Part shown: in pieces, positions 43,785-53,984 of the stretch | Numbering within the stretch: the first letter of the stretch is position 1 | Layout: each line of letters opens with the position of its first letter | Source of the DNA: DASWTL01 sp966250385 | Lineage (GTDB): Bacteria; Bacteroidota; Bacteroidia; Sphingobacteriales; Sphingobacteriaceae | NCBI GenBank assembly: GCA_966250385.1 | Contig: CBINHC010000004.1 | Span: 124,001 to 188,000 of the forward strand | Direction of reading: 5' to 3' | Length of the DNA stretch: 64,000 bases | The notes under the pieces: generated by a model | Databases searched by the model: none | The model's input: only the letters and a program-made list of their open reading frames with translations | What the model was told of the DNA's origin: nothing | Translations under genes and position numbers: made by a program

Positions 43785-43909
43785 GGCGTCCGGTGAAACT
43801 TCGGAATTGAAAACCGGGTTTATGGGTGAGGCGCCCCGTAAACTGTTTCGCGATATGGTATAAATTGCAACTTTCCAAACATTTCTGGAAGTTTCTCTGC
43901 CGAAACTAT

Positions 43910-43917
43910 TATTTTTG
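43910..43917 (+). promoter_or_regulatory. -7 element of the sucAB promoter
   Basis: TATTTTTG 23 nt before the sucA start. A TCTG -33 candidate sits 22 nt upstream. An imperfect inverted repeat around TTTCCAAACATTTCTGGAA (43872-43890) overlaps the -33 region. Confidence 0.5.
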
Positions 43918-43940
43918 TCACGCATACATGTAATGTTCAA

Positions 43941-46736
43941 ATGGATAAATTATCTTATCTCAGCAACGCCGACGCATCCTATATCGATTCACTATATCAG
44001 TCATATAAAGAAGATCCCGAATCTGTAGATTTCGGGTGGCAGAAATTCTTTGAAGGGTTTGACTTTGGCCGCGGCTCTGACGCCGGTGCCGCAGGCGGTG
44101 AAACTCCCGAGCACTTTCTGAAAGAAATCAATGTGCTGAACCTCATCCACGGATACAGAACCCGCGGACACCTGTTCACCAGTACCAACCCGGTACGCCA
44201 GCGCAGGAAATATTTGCCGGACCTTTCCATCCAGACCTTTGGTCTGCAGGAAAGCGACCTGGATACCGTTTTCAATTCAGGCGTTGAGGTCGGCATCGGA
44301 CCGGCAAAGCTCCGGGATATCCTGGATGTTCTTCAGCAGACCTATTGCCGGTCGATCGGTGCGGAATACCGTTACATTCGCGATCCTGAAAAGCTCAAGT
44401 GGTTCGAGGACCACATGGAGAAGGAACGCAACACGCCGAATTTCTCGATCGAAACGAAGAAACGGATTCTCCGGAAGCTTAACCAGGCGGTCGTTTTCGA
44501 GAACTTCCTCGGCACGAAATTCCTGGGCCAGAAGCGGTTTTCCCTGGAAGGCGCGGAAACCGTGATCCCCGCGCTGGATTCGGTGATTGAAAAAGGCGCC
44601 GAACTGGGCATTGAAGAATTTGTCATCGGTATGGCCCACAGGGGCAGGCTGAACGTCCTGGCCAATATCATGGGCAAGACCTATAAGGACATCTTCTCCG
44701 AGTTTGAGGGAAAAGGATACGATGAAAATGCTCCGTTCGGCGGTGATGTCAAATATCACCTGGGCTTCTCAACGGATGTTGAGACCGCATCAGGCAAGAC
44801 CGTTCACCTGAGCATGTGTCCGAACCCTTCCCACCTGGAAGCGGTTGATCCTGTCGTCGAGGGGATGACGCGGTCGAAAATGGATTTCAAATATGGCGGT
44901 GATCATAACCGGATCGCGCCGATCCTGATCCACGGAGATGCTTCCGTTGCCGGTCAGGGAATCGTATATGAGGTTTTGCAGATGGCGGGCCTGGACGGTT
45001 ACAAGACCGGGGGCACCATTCACCTGGTGATCAATAACCAGGTCGGATTCACTACGAACTTCAAGGACGCCCGATCGTCCACCTATTGTTCCGATATTGC
45101 CAAAGTCACCCTGTCACCGGTATTCCACGTGAACGGGGATGACGTAGAGGCGCTGGTATATGCCATCCGCATGGCGATGGAATACCGACAGCGGTACCAT
45201 AATGACGTCTTCATCGACATCCTGTGCTACCGCCGGTATGGTCACAATGAATCGGATGAGCCGAAATTCACCCAGCCGCTGCTTTATAAAGCCATTGAGT
45301 CCCATGCGAACCCGCGGGAGATCTACAACAAGAAACTGATGGATCAGGGAAGCGTGGACGCGAACCTTGCCAAGGAGATGGAAAAAGAGTTCCGTGCGCT
45401 CCTGCAGGAGAAGCTGAATGAATCGAAGGAAAGTTCAGGGTATTCCCAGCCGCACACCATTTTCTCTGGATCATGGCAGGGGCTCCGGATCGCCGAGGCC
45501 AACGACATGTTCGCAAAGGCCGATACCGCGGTGAGTGAATCCGCTTTCCTGGATATCGCCCGCAAGATTACCGAGCTGCCGGCTGACCGAAAGTTCTTCC
45601 GGAAGATCGAGAAGCTGTTTGAAGAGCGCCGGAAGATGGTTAACGAAACCCGGACCTTTGACTGGGCCATGGGCGAGCTCATGGCGTACGGAACGCTGCT
45701 CGAAGAGGGCATGCGGGTACGGGTCAGCGGACAGGATGTTGAACGGGGCACTTTCTCACACCGTCACGCGGTCCTTACGCTGGAAGACTCCGAGGAGGAA
45801 TACGTACCCCTGGCCCAGCTGGCCAAAGGAGACGCCAAATTCGATATTTACAATTCCCACCTTTCCGAATACGGGGTGCTGGGCTTTGAATACGGGTACT
45901 CACTGGCCAACCCGCGGTCTCTGACGATCTGGGAGGCACAGTTCGGTGACTTCTTCAACGGTGCCCAGATTATCATCGATCAGTTCATCGCCAGTGCGGA
46001 AACCAAATGGCAGCGGTCCAGCGGCCTCGTTATGCTGCTGCCTCACGGATATGAAGGGCAGGGGCCGGAGCACTCCTCAGCCCGTGTCGAGCGGTTCCTG
46101 GAACTTTGCGCAGACAACAACATCCAGGTGGCCAACTGTACAACCCCGGCCAACTTCTTCCATTTGTTAAGAAGACAGCTGAAAAGGGATTTCAGGAAGC
46201 CGCTGGTGGTCTTCACACCGAAGAGCCTCCTGAGGAGCCCGGCGTGTGTCAGCCCGATCGGCGATTTCACGTCCGGAACTTTCCGGGAAGTGATCGATGA
46301 TCAGTTCGCTGTTGCTGACGATGTGAAACGGGTGCTGTTCTGCAGCGGTAAGGTCTACTATGATCTCCTGGAGAAACAGCAGGCGGATCAGCGTAAGGAT
46401 GTGGCCATCGTGCGCATCGAACAATTATACCCGATCCCGTTTGATGAGATGGAGGCAGTCAGGGCGAAGTACCGCAACGCGACCGAGCTGATCTGGGTTC
46501 AGGAAGAACCGGAAAACATGGGCGGCTGGCCGTTCATCTGCCGGAAGTTCCGCTCATCCGGATTCAATTTCCAGGTCATTTCCAGGAAAGAAAGCAGCAG
46601 TACGGCTACCGGGTACTCCAAACAGCATATTGCCCAGCAGTTGCGGATCGTCAGCCTTGCGTTTGAGACCGCGGCTGGAAACGAGGTGGAAAAAGTGGTC
46701 GCGAAGACGACACGAAAAGCTATTAAAGTTGATTAA
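43941..46736 (+). CDS. sucA: 2-oxoglutarate dehydrogenase E1
   Basis: 931-aa thiamine-diphosphate enzyme, decarboxylating 2-oxoglutarate and passing succinyl to the lipoyl arm of SucB. N-terminal E2-binding region (LSNADASYIDSLYQSYKEDPESV), the active-site HRGRLN motif, the ThDP-magnesium loop GDASVAGQGIVYE...NNQVGFTTN, and the transketolase-like C-terminal half with SHRHAVL and the ...GYEGQGPEHSSARVERF motif. Normal length. Operon with sucB, 9 bp apart; the E3 gene lpdA is 7 kb downstream. Confidence 0.98.
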   Translation: MDKLSYLSNADASYIDSLYQSYKEDPESVDFGWQKFFEGFDFGRGSDAGAAGGETPEHFLKEINVLNLIHGYRTRGHLFTSTNPVRQRRKYLPDLSIQTFGLQESDLDTVFNSGVEVGIGPAKLRDILDVLQQTYCRSIGAEYRYIRDPEKLKWFEDHMEKERNTPNFSIETKKRILRKLNQAVVFENFLGTKFLGQKRFSLEGAETVIPALDSVIEKGAELGIEEFVIGMAHRGRLNVLANIMGKTYKDIFSEFEGKGYDENAPFGGDVKYHLGFSTDVETASGKTVHLSMCPNPSHLEAVDPVVEGMTRSKMDFKYGGDHNRIAPILIHGDASVAGQGIVYEVLQMAGLDGYKTGGTIHLVINNQVGFTTNFKDARSSTYCSDIAKVTLSPVFHVNGDDVEALVYAIRMAMEYRQRYHNDVFIDILCYRRYGHNESDEPKFTQPLLYKAIESHANPREIYNKKLMDQGSVDANLAKEMEKEFRALLQEKLNESKESSGYSQPHTIFSGSWQGLRIAEANDMFAKADTAVSESAFLDIARKITELPADRKFFRKIEKLFEERRKMVNETRTFDWAMGELMAYGTLLEEGMRVRVSGQDVERGTFSHRHAVLTLEDSEEEYVPLAQLAKGDAKFDIYNSHLSEYGVLGFEYGYSLANPRSLTIWEAQFGDFFNGAQIIIDQFIASAETKWQRSSGLVMLLPHGYEGQGPEHSSARVERFLELCADNNIQVANCTTPANFFHLLRRQLKRDFRKPLVVFTPKSLLRSPACVSPIGDFTSGTFREVIDDQFAVADDVKRVLFCSGKVYYDLLEKQQADQRKDVAIVRIEQLYPIPFDEMEAVRAKYRNATELIWVQEEPENMGGWPFICRKFRSSGFNFQVISRKESSSTATGYSKQHIAQQLRIVSLAFETAAGNEVEKVVAKTTRKAIKVD

Positions 46737-46745
46737 TCAAGAAAT

Positions 46746-48254
46746 ATGAGTTTAGATATCAAAGTTCCGCCTGTAGGCGAGTCCATTTCAGAAGTTACTT
46801 TATCGCGTTGGATCAAAAATGACGGGGATCAGGTGGAGATGGATGAAGTGATTGCCGAACTGGAGTCCGATAAGGCAACGTTCGAACTAACTGCAGAAAA
46901 AGCAGGAACTTTAAAGACTATCGCAAACGAGGGTGATACCCTTGCCATTGGTCAGACCGTTTGTACCATTGAGGAAGGACCTGCAGCCGGAAACGCGGCG
47001 CCGGAAGCGGATGCTCCTGCAGCGACCGTAATTTCGGCCAGTACCGATTCCAATGTCTCTGTCGATATCAAAGTGCCGCCTGTCGGTGAATCGATCACTG
47101 AAGTCGTGCTTTCCCGGTGGATGAAGAAAGACGGCGATCGCGTGGAAATGGACGAAGCGATCGCGGAACTGGAATCAGACAAGGCGACATTTGAACTGAC
47201 CGCCGAACAGCCCGGAATCCTGAAGATTCATGCCCGGGAAGGGGAGACCCTTGCCATCGGTGCCGTAGTATGTTCAATCCAGGGCGGTCCGACACCGGCT
47301 CCTGCTGCCAAAGAGGAGAAGGCACCGGAAAGCCCGGCCGGAAAGAGCGTGGCCTATGCATCCGGAACGCCGTCCCCTTCTGCTGCGAAGATCCTGTCTG
47401 AAAAAGGAATCGATTCTTCTTCTGTTTCCGGAACCGGAGTCGGCGGAAGAATTACCAAGGAAGACGCGATGAAGGCGGAAGCGGGTCAGAAAGCTGCGCC
47501 GGCCCCTGCCAGGGCAGAATCAAAAGCTGCAGCTCCGGCTGCCGCCCAGGGCGACCGGAACGAGCGTCGCGAGAAGATGACGCCGCTGCGCAAGACCATC
47601 GCCAAGCGACTGGTTACCGTTAAGAATGAAACAGCGATGCTGACGACCTTCAACGAGGTCGATATGCAGCCGATCATGGACCTTCGCGGAAAGTATAAGG
47701 ATAAGTTCAAGGAAAAGCATGGCGTTGGCCTTGGATTTATGTCGTTCTTCACCAAAGCCGTATGCGAGGCCCTGAAAGAATTCCCGGCCGTGAATGCGCG
47801 GATCGAAGGCGAAGAGATCATTTACAGTAATTTTGCAGATATCTCCATTGCGGTGTCAGCACCTAAGGGTCTGGTGGTTCCGGTGATCCGGAATGCCGAT
47901 TCACTGAGCCTGGCGGAGATAGAAAAAGCCGTGATCACCCTGGCTACCAAGGCACGGGACAACAAGCTGACGATCGAAGAAATGACCGGCGGTACCTTTA
48001 CCATTACCAACGGCGGAGTGTTCGGATCGATGATGTCTACGCCGATCATCAATGCGCCGCAGTCGGCCATCCTCGGTATGCACAACATTGTCCAGCGGCC
48101 TATGGCTGAGAACGGACAGGTCGTGATCAAGCCGATGATGTATGTCGCCCTGTCGTATGATCACCGCATCATCGACGGCCGTGAGTCGGTGGGCTTCCTC
48201 GTACGCGTAAAACAACTGCTTGAGGATCCGGCCAGGTTACTTCTGGGTGTCTGA
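46746..48254 (+). CDS. sucB: Dihydrolipoyl succinyltransferase (E2) with two lipoyl domains
   Basis: 502 aa. Two near-identical lipoyl domains (about 3-77 and 106-180), lipoyl Lys at K43 and K146, both in ELESDKATFEL. Ala/Pro linkers, peripheral subunit-binding domain (about 205-245, SPSAAKILSEKGID), and the catalytic trimer domain with the SYDHRIIDGRE motif. Most SucB enzymes carry one lipoyl domain; the doubling is a Bacteroidota trait. It forms the core of the 2-oxoglutarate dehydrogenase complex. Confidence 0.97.
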   Translation: MSLDIKVPPVGESISEVTLSRWIKNDGDQVEMDEVIAELESDKATFELTAEKAGTLKTIANEGDTLAIGQTVCTIEEGPAAGNAAPEADAPAATVISASTDSNVSVDIKVPPVGESITEVVLSRWMKKDGDRVEMDEAIAELESDKATFELTAEQPGILKIHAREGETLAIGAVVCSIQGGPTPAPAAKEEKAPESPAGKSVAYASGTPSPSAAKILSEKGIDSSSVSGTGVGGRITKEDAMKAEAGQKAAPAPARAESKAAAPAAAQGDRNERREKMTPLRKTIAKRLVTVKNETAMLTTFNEVDMQPIMDLRGKYKDKFKEKHGVGLGFMSFFTKAVCEALKEFPAVNARIEGEEIIYSNFADISIAVSAPKGLVVPVIRNADSLSLAEIEKAVITLATKARDNKLTIEEMTGGTFTITNGGVFGSMMSTPIINAPQSAILGMHNIVQRPMAENGQVVIKPMMYVALSYDHRIIDGRESVGFLVRVKQLLEDPARLLLGV

Positions 48255-48277
48255 AACGACCGATAGGATCAACGATA

Positions 48278-48313
48278 AAAGGGGGCTGTACTTTTGGTGC
48301 AGCCCCCTTTCTT
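48278..48313. terminator. Terminator of sucAB
   Basis: Stem AAAGGGGGCTG...CAGCCCCCTTT (48278-48288 with 48300-48310, two further pairs inside) followed by CTT. Strong GC stem, weak T-run. It also lies at the end of the convergent head-GIN gene. Confidence 0.85.
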
Positions 48314-48332
48314 ATGATGTATGACCGGATGT

Positions 48333-49082
48333 CTACAATTTCGAAACGCTTCCGGAACCGCTTTTGGTCACGTCCACGTGCGGATCGCCGCTGTACCGGA
48401 TGTTACCAGAACCGCTCAGGCGCGCTTCCAGGTGGCTTTCCACATGGAGCGATACATTTCCGGATCCGCTTACCCGTACCTCAGCGCTGCCGGACTTCAG
48501 GTCTTTCCCGCGAAAGCCGCCTGAGCCGCTGATGCTGATATCGGAATCGGCTGCGCTTCCGGAGGCTGTGATCGTTCCCGAGCCACTGATCACCCCTGTA
48601 AAGGACTTAACAGCCATAGCGGCCGTCAGACTACCCGATCCGCTTACGACGGCCGAAAAGCTGTCTCCGCGAACGCTTCCTTCAACAACCGTTTTCCCGG
48701 AACCGGAAACCGAGAGGTTTTTAAGGGATTTCACGGTAATGAAGATCTTCACTCTTGATACCCCGTCGGAACCCCAGCTCCAGTTTCGCCGGTCGCGGTA
48801 GTTTATTTTAAGCGTTCCGTGCTCCACCCGCGTTTCGATACGGCTGATCACTTCTTTATCGCCTTCCATCCGGATCTCTTCCTTCTGCCCGAACTTTACG
48901 GTCACATTGAACGGTCCGCCGACATTAATACCGGTAAAAGGGGCGATACGCTGGTCCTGCCGGAGATCTGATGCTGTTCTTGCTTTCGCTTTGACGGACA
49001 CCAAAGGAGTGGCGGCCGGGGCGGTCGTGCCCAGACTGGCTATAAATACAGTCAGGATAAAAAAGGTACTAAACTTCTTCAT
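48333..49082 (-). CDS. Head-GIN / DUF2807 secreted beta-helix protein
   Basis: 249 aa. Signal peptide (to APAAT at about 25), then the DUF2807 fold: strands separated by about eight SGSG repeats spaced 15-25 residues, ending VTKSGSGSVSKL. Such proteins are auto-transporter-like adhesin heads of unknown role. It follows the M1 peptidase by 49 bp on the same strand and may be the last gene of that operon. Convergent with sucB across the terminator. Confidence 0.88.
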   Translation of the reverse strand: MKKFSTFFILTVFIASLGTTAPAATPLVSVKAKARTASDLRQDQRIAPFTGINVGGPFNVTVKFGQKEEIRMEGDKEVISRIETRVEHGTLKINYRDRRNWSWGSDGVSRVKIFITVKSLKNLSVSGSGKTVVEGSVRGDSFSAVVSGSGSLTAAMAVKSFTGVISGSGTITASGSAADSDISISGSGGFRGKDLKSGSAEVRVSGSGNVSLHVESHLEARLSGSGNIRYSGDPHVDVTKSGSGSVSKL

Positions 49083-49131
49083 TGCTATGGATTTGAAAGG
49101 ATAGACGACGAAAAATCACCAATGGTTGCAC

Positions 49132-50793
49132 TCAGCTCCTCGAAATATGAATATAATAGTTCAGGGTGTCGGCTTCCAGCCCCGCTGCGTTTCCGGGCAT
49201 GGTCTTCCATTCCGATCCGGGCTCGATCACCTTCCACTCGCCCGTCTTTCCGGATCTGACCCGAACCGGCATCTTAAACCCTTTCACATCGGCCGCCCAC
49301 CTGTAGGCAACGGTGCCCCCGGCGCCATCCCTCAGCTCGAGCGTCGGAATACCCGGGTATCTGAGGTACTGGTCAAATATCGAAGTCAGGTCCCTGCCGG
49401 AGCGGGCATTGAAGTAAGCCACTATTTCAGCAGTAGTGGTGGTCTTCAGACCAAAATCCCGGTTCAGGCCCCGGAGGATCTGCAGCCACTTCTGATCATC
49501 GCCGATCACGGTTCTCAGGGTATGGAGCATGTTGGCCCCTTTAAAATACATATCGCCCGAGCCTTCCTTGTTGACATTATACGGGCCGATGACCGGGCGA
49601 TCGTTCTGGATGGACTGCCGGAGTCCGGCCAGATAGCGGGCGGCAGCTTCCTTTCCCTTGCTGCATTCGATGAAAAGCCCCTCGGAATACATGGTGAAGG
49701 CTTCGTGGATCCACATATCCGCCAGGTCTTTGCTGGTAATGTTGTTCCCGAACCATTCGTGGCCGCTCTCATGGACGATGATGTAGTCCCAGTCCATGCC
49801 GAGACCCGTTCCGGAGAGGTCGCGTCCCAGATACCCTTTCTTGTACTGATTGCCGTAGGCCACGGCACTCTGGTGTTCCATGCCAAGGTAAGGCGTCTCA
49901 ACCAGCTTGTATCCGTCCCGGTAGAACGGATAGGGACCGAACCAGTGCTCGAAACAATTCAGCATGGGACGGACATCCGCATTGAACTGGCTCCGCGCCT
50001 TGTCAAGGTTTTCCCGGAGGACGAAATAATCAAGCGAAAGCCTTCCGTTTTCGCCCACAAATGATGAGTCCGAAAAATGAACGTAATCGGCGATGTTGAG
50101 GGATGCGTTGTAATTGTTGATCGGGTATGATACGAACCAGTTGTAGCGCGTTTGATCCTTTCCGACCGGTTCGGCTGATCTCAGGCGGCCGTTGCTGACG
50201 TCCATCAGTCCCTTCGGGACCGTCACGCTGATCAGCATACTGTCCACCTCATCGGATTGGTGATCCTTGGTCGGCCACCAGGAGCTGGCCCCGAATCCCT
50301 GTACAGCGACTCCGATCCACGGTTTTCCGGCGGCATCCTTCGAAAAGACGAATCCGCCGTCCCAGGGCGCCTGTTTGGCAATGGTCGGGTTTCCTTCATA
50401 GTAGACCGTGAATTTCTGATGGCTTCCTTTTTTGATCATTGCGGGAAAGTCTATAAATACCGCATTGAACTCCCTTTTGAACGGAAGCTCCTTTCCCTGG
50501 TAAACCACCTTGTTCACCTTCATGTTTTCGAAGAGATCGAACTGCAGTCTCCGGAGGTCCTGCGTGGCGGTGAACCGGAATTCGTTGGAGCCGGAAATGA
50601 ACCTCCGGTCAATGTCCACCCGCACGTCCAGGTGATAGTAGTTGATATCATAACCCGACCGGAGGGGCGTGAGCATGCCCCGGAGGGTATCCGCCCGGGT
50701 AAAGGTTTCCTTCGGCTGCGTCAGCTGCGCGCTGGATGGCCGGACCAGGGCCAGAAAAAGAAGGAGGGTAATCGGTAACCTGAGAAGTTTCAT
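49132..50793 (-). CDS. M1-family aminopeptidase
   Basis: 553 aa with signal peptide (to SSAQ at about 23). N-terminal beta saddle domain, then the catalytic domain with the GMEH exopeptidase motif (LGMEHQSAVAYGN) and the zinc motif HESGHEWFGNNITSKDLADMWIHE (HExxH-18-E pattern). It lacks the long C-terminal helical domain of PepN. Periplasmic peptide trimming. It starts 17 bp after the S15-type gene, so both are expressed together. Confidence 0.95.
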   Translation of the reverse strand: MKLLRLPITLLLFLALVRPSSAQLTQPKETFTRADTLRGMLTPLRSGYDINYYHLDVRVDIDRRFISGSNEFRFTATQDLRRLQFDLFENMKVNKVVYQGKELPFKREFNAVFIDFPAMIKKGSHQKFTVYYEGNPTIAKQAPWDGGFVFSKDAAGKPWIGVAVQGFGASSWWPTKDHQSDEVDSMLISVTVPKGLMDVSNGRLRSAEPVGKDQTRYNWFVSYPINNYNASLNIADYVHFSDSSFVGENGRLSLDYFVLRENLDKARSQFNADVRPMLNCFEHWFGPYPFYRDGYKLVETPYLGMEHQSAVAYGNQYKKGYLGRDLSGTGLGMDWDYIIVHESGHEWFGNNITSKDLADMWIHEAFTMYSEGLFIECSKGKEAAARYLAGLRQSIQNDRPVIGPYNVNKEGSGDMYFKGANMLHTLRTVIGDDQKWLQILRGLNRDFGLKTTTTAEIVAYFNARSGRDLTSIFDQYLRYPGIPTLELRDGAGGTVAYRWAADVKGFKMPVRVRSGKTGEWKVIEPGSEWKTMPGNAAGLEADTLNYYIHISRS

Positions 50794-50810
50794 TGTCCTG
50801 AGCTATAGTG

Positions 50811-52676
50811 TTAAGGAAGTACGGAAACCTGAATGTGGGACGCGTTCTTCCGGTCATGGTAGATCCGGTGAACGGCCTTCTGGAAATCCGATTCCTCAGC
50901 ATGGTAAATATCCACAAATTTTTGCGGGTTGCGGTCCACGAGCGGGAACCAGGAGTTCTGGATCTGCACCATGATACGGTGACCTTTCTTAAAGGTATGC
51001 GCAACATCCGGCAGCGTGTATTTGACTTCCGTTATCCGGTTCGGCGTGAACGGCTCCGGTTTTTCGAAACTGTTCCGGAACTTCCCGCGCATGACCTCGC
51101 CCCGTACCAGCATCTGGTATCCGCCCATCTGAACATCCGGGCGCTCCGGGTTGTTCGGGAAGTCGTCAGGATATACGTCGATCAGTTTAACTACGTAATC
51201 GGCGTCTGTTCCGGTTGTCGCAACCAGGAGGTCGGCTATGATGCCGCCTGCCAGCGTGATGTCTTCCGTCAGGACGTCCGTCTGGTAAACCATGACGTCC
51301 GGCCGCCGCGATGCGAACCGCTGGTCGTCGATCATATACTCGCGGGTCCGCCTCAAATGAACTCCGTCTGCATAGGGAACCGGCTTGTTCGGGTCGGCCA
51401 TATACTCATCGAAGCTGTTTTCGGCGGTCGGTTCGCTGAATGAAAGTTTGCCGTCCGGATGAAAATACAGATTGCGGGTCACCGTATTCGCCGGCGGCCA
51501 CGCATCAAATTTCCGCCACCGGTTCGATCCTGTTTCAAAGATCGTGGCTTCCGCCATCTCCGGTTTGGCCTGTCCCTTCAGATGGTACTGGAAGAACGGG
51601 AACTCCAGGTTTTCCTGGTACCAGGTACTGGTAGGCTGTCCGAACCGGATATCGCCGAAGGAGGTGCCGGTTGACCGGGCCCATCCGCCGTGGAACCACG
51701 GCCCCATTACCAGGTTATTCCGGTTGCCGGGGTTCTGTTTTTCGATTGCCTCATAGGTTCGGAGCGCGCCGAACGTGTCCTCCGCATCGAAAAAGCCGCC
51801 CACGACCATGGTTGCCGGTTTGATGCCGGTCAGGTGGGGCCGTATGTTCCGGGCTTTCCAGAAGTCGTCATACGTGCCATGGGCCATCAGGTCATTCCAG
51901 AACTTGATGGTGTCGCCGAAGTACCGTTCCTTCACGTTCTTCAGCGGACCCAGTTCGAGGAAGAACCTGTAGTTATCCTGCGTGGTATACGCGAATGGTT
52001 TGGGGCCCTTGTCCGGAGTGATCGGCTTCGGCCGCGGAACCCCGAACCCTGAATAGAAATTGAAGGCATCCATCAGCATGAAAGCGCCGTTATGGTGAAA
52101 GTCGTCGCCGATGAACCAGTCGGTCACCGGAGCCTGCGGGGAGGCAGCCTTCAGGGCCGGATGAGCTCCCGGAAGCGATGCGGTCGAGTAAAAGCCCGGG
52201 TAGGAGATTCCGTAAATACCGACCTTCCCGTTATTGGCCGGCAGATTCCGGACCAGCCAGTCGATCGTATCGTAGGTGTCGCTGCTTTCATCGATATCCT
52301 TGCGGCCTTTTTTATTCGGGTTGTGCGGCCGGACATCTTCAAAGTCGCCTTCGCTCATCCAGCGGCCCCTGACATCCTGGTAAACGAAAATATAGCCCTC
52401 CCGCGCAAAAAGCATGGATGGCCCCAGAGTCTTCTTGTATTCCTGCTCGCCGTAGGGAGCGACGGTATACGGTGTCCGGCTCAGCAGGATCGGATACTTT
52501 TTCCCCTGATCTTTAGGGACGTAGATGGAGGTGAACAACTTTTTACCATCCCGCATTGGGATGTAACGTTCCATTTTTATATAGTTGTCCCGGACAAAGG
52601 CCGAATCAGCCGGAGTCTGGGCCCAACCGCCTATGGAAAGCAGGCATAATACGAATAGGGTAAGCTTCTTTTTCAT
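50811..52676 (-). CDS. CocE/NonD-family (S15-like) serine hydrolase
   Basis: 621 aa. Signal peptide (to GWAQ at about 20). Alpha/beta hydrolase core with the GISYPGFYS nucleophile elbow (Ser at about 167), an inserted helical cap, and the C-terminal jelly-roll of X-Pro dipeptidyl-peptidases and alpha-amino-acid ester hydrolases. The VYQDVRGRWMSEGDF motif is family-typical. The substrate is a peptide or amino-acid ester. Forms an operon with the M1 aminopeptidase; divergent from the GNAT-like gene. Confidence 0.93.
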   Translation of the reverse strand: MKKKLTLFVLCLLSIGGWAQTPADSAFVRDNYIKMERYIPMRDGKKLFTSIYVPKDQGKKYPILLSRTPYTVAPYGEQEYKKTLGPSMLFAREGYIFVYQDVRGRWMSEGDFEDVRPHNPNKKGRKDIDESSDTYDTIDWLVRNLPANNGKVGIYGISYPGFYSTASLPGAHPALKAASPQAPVTDWFIGDDFHHNGAFMLMDAFNFYSGFGVPRPKPITPDKGPKPFAYTTQDNYRFFLELGPLKNVKERYFGDTIKFWNDLMAHGTYDDFWKARNIRPHLTGIKPATMVVGGFFDAEDTFGALRTYEAIEKQNPGNRNNLVMGPWFHGGWARSTGTSFGDIRFGQPTSTWYQENLEFPFFQYHLKGQAKPEMAEATIFETGSNRWRKFDAWPPANTVTRNLYFHPDGKLSFSEPTAENSFDEYMADPNKPVPYADGVHLRRTREYMIDDQRFASRRPDVMVYQTDVLTEDITLAGGIIADLLVATTGTDADYVVKLIDVYPDDFPNNPERPDVQMGGYQMLVRGEVMRGKFRNSFEKPEPFTPNRITEVKYTLPDVAHTFKKGHRIMVQIQNSWFPLVDRNPQKFVDIYHAEESDFQKAVHRIYHDRKNASHIQVSVLP

Positions 52677-52754
52677 GTTGTGTTAAGGTTGTAAGCACTA
52701 AGTTATACAAAACAGTATCAAATTTTTTTCGTTATAAACCTGTTACAACATTAA

Positions 52755-53918
52755 ATGCAGATCGTTGAAGTAACTTCTACACCATTGGCCCGGGAATTCC
52801 TGGAGCTGCCCCTCCGGCTTTACAAAAATGATCCGAACTTTATCCGGCCCCTGGAGTCGGATGTCGAGAACGTTTTTGACCCCGCAAAAAACAAGTTTTT
52901 TAAGCACGGGACATGCAGAAGGTGGCTGCTGAAGGATCAGGGGATCACGATCGGCAGGATCGCCGCCTTCGTGAACAGGAGGACGGCTGAAACGTTTGAA
53001 CAGCCTACCGGGGGCATGGGTTTCTTTGAATCCGTCGAAGACCGTGCGGCCGCTTTCCGCCTGTTCGACACCGCCAAGGCATGGCTGAAGGAACAGGGAA
53101 TGGAAGCTATGGACGGCCCGGTTAATTTCGGGGACCGCGACCGGTGGTGGGGACTGCTGGTGGACGGGTTTCATCCCCCGTGTTACTGCTCCAATTATAA
53201 TCCGCCGTTTTACCGGGATTTCTTCGAGGAATACGGCTTCCAGCTGTACTTTAAGCAATTCACCTACTACCGGAAGGTCCGGCAGAAGCTGAACGACCGG
53301 TACCTGAAGTTTGCGCAGAACATCCTTTCCGACCCGGCCTATTCATTCCGGCATATCCGGAAGGCGCGGCTCGGCGACTTCATCGCGGACTTTCGGACCG
53401 TATATAATAAGGCATGGGTGAGGCACAAGGGAGTAGGCGAGATGACCCAGGGACAAGCCGCCCAGATCATCGGCAAACTGAGGCCCGTAATCGATGAGCG
53501 GATCGCCTGGTTCGCCTATCACAGGAACGAACCGATCGGGTTCTTCCTATCCATCCCGGAACTCAACCAGCTGTTCGTCAAGGATGTGAACGGGAAGCTG
53601 GACCTGATGGGGAAACTCCGGGTCCTGTATAACAAGTGGCGCGGGAAATGCAGGTCCATGTACGGCCTGGCTTTCGGCATTGTTCCGGAGTTCCAGCGCA
53701 AGGGCGTTGAAATCGCTATGATCGTGGCTGCAGCGAACTTCTTCAACGATCATCCGGAAGTTCCCTATGAAGATCTGCAGATGAACTGGATCGGTGACTT
53801 TAACCCGAAAATGATGCATGTAGCTGAAAATATCGGCGGTACGATCTACAAGACCCACCACACTTACCGGTACCTTTTCGACAGGGACCGGGAATTTAAA
53901 CGGCACCCGATCCTCTAA
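52755..53918 (+). CDS. GNAT-like conserved protein of Bacteroidota
   Basis: 387 aa, soluble. Tandem GNAT-like folds can be read: the N-half from the IVEVTSTPLAREFLELP strand to FHPPCYCSNYNPPFY, the C-half with a loose acetyl-CoA loop (GIVPEFQRKGVEIAMI, compare Q/R-x-x-G-x-G/A) at about 310-325. The reaction is unknown. Related genes are annotated GNAT or hypothetical in this phylum. It precedes lpdA by 66 bp on the same strand but may not share its transcript. Confidence 0.8.
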   Translation: MQIVEVTSTPLAREFLELPLRLYKNDPNFIRPLESDVENVFDPAKNKFFKHGTCRRWLLKDQGITIGRIAAFVNRRTAETFEQPTGGMGFFESVEDRAAAFRLFDTAKAWLKEQGMEAMDGPVNFGDRDRWWGLLVDGFHPPCYCSNYNPPFYRDFFEEYGFQLYFKQFTYYRKVRQKLNDRYLKFAQNILSDPAYSFRHIRKARLGDFIADFRTVYNKAWVRHKGVGEMTQGQAAQIIGKLRPVIDERIAWFAYHRNEPIGFFLSIPELNQLFVKDVNGKLDLMGKLRVLYNKWRGKCRSMYGLAFGIVPEFQRKGVEIAMIVAAANFFNDHPEVPYEDLQMNWIGDFNPKMMHVAENIGGTIYKTHHTYRYLFDRDREFKRHPIL

Positions 53919-53984
53919 CATGGCAAAGATTGTGGACCCTTGCCTGAAATATCCTAACTTAGCTCCACTTAAAATCTGATTCCG

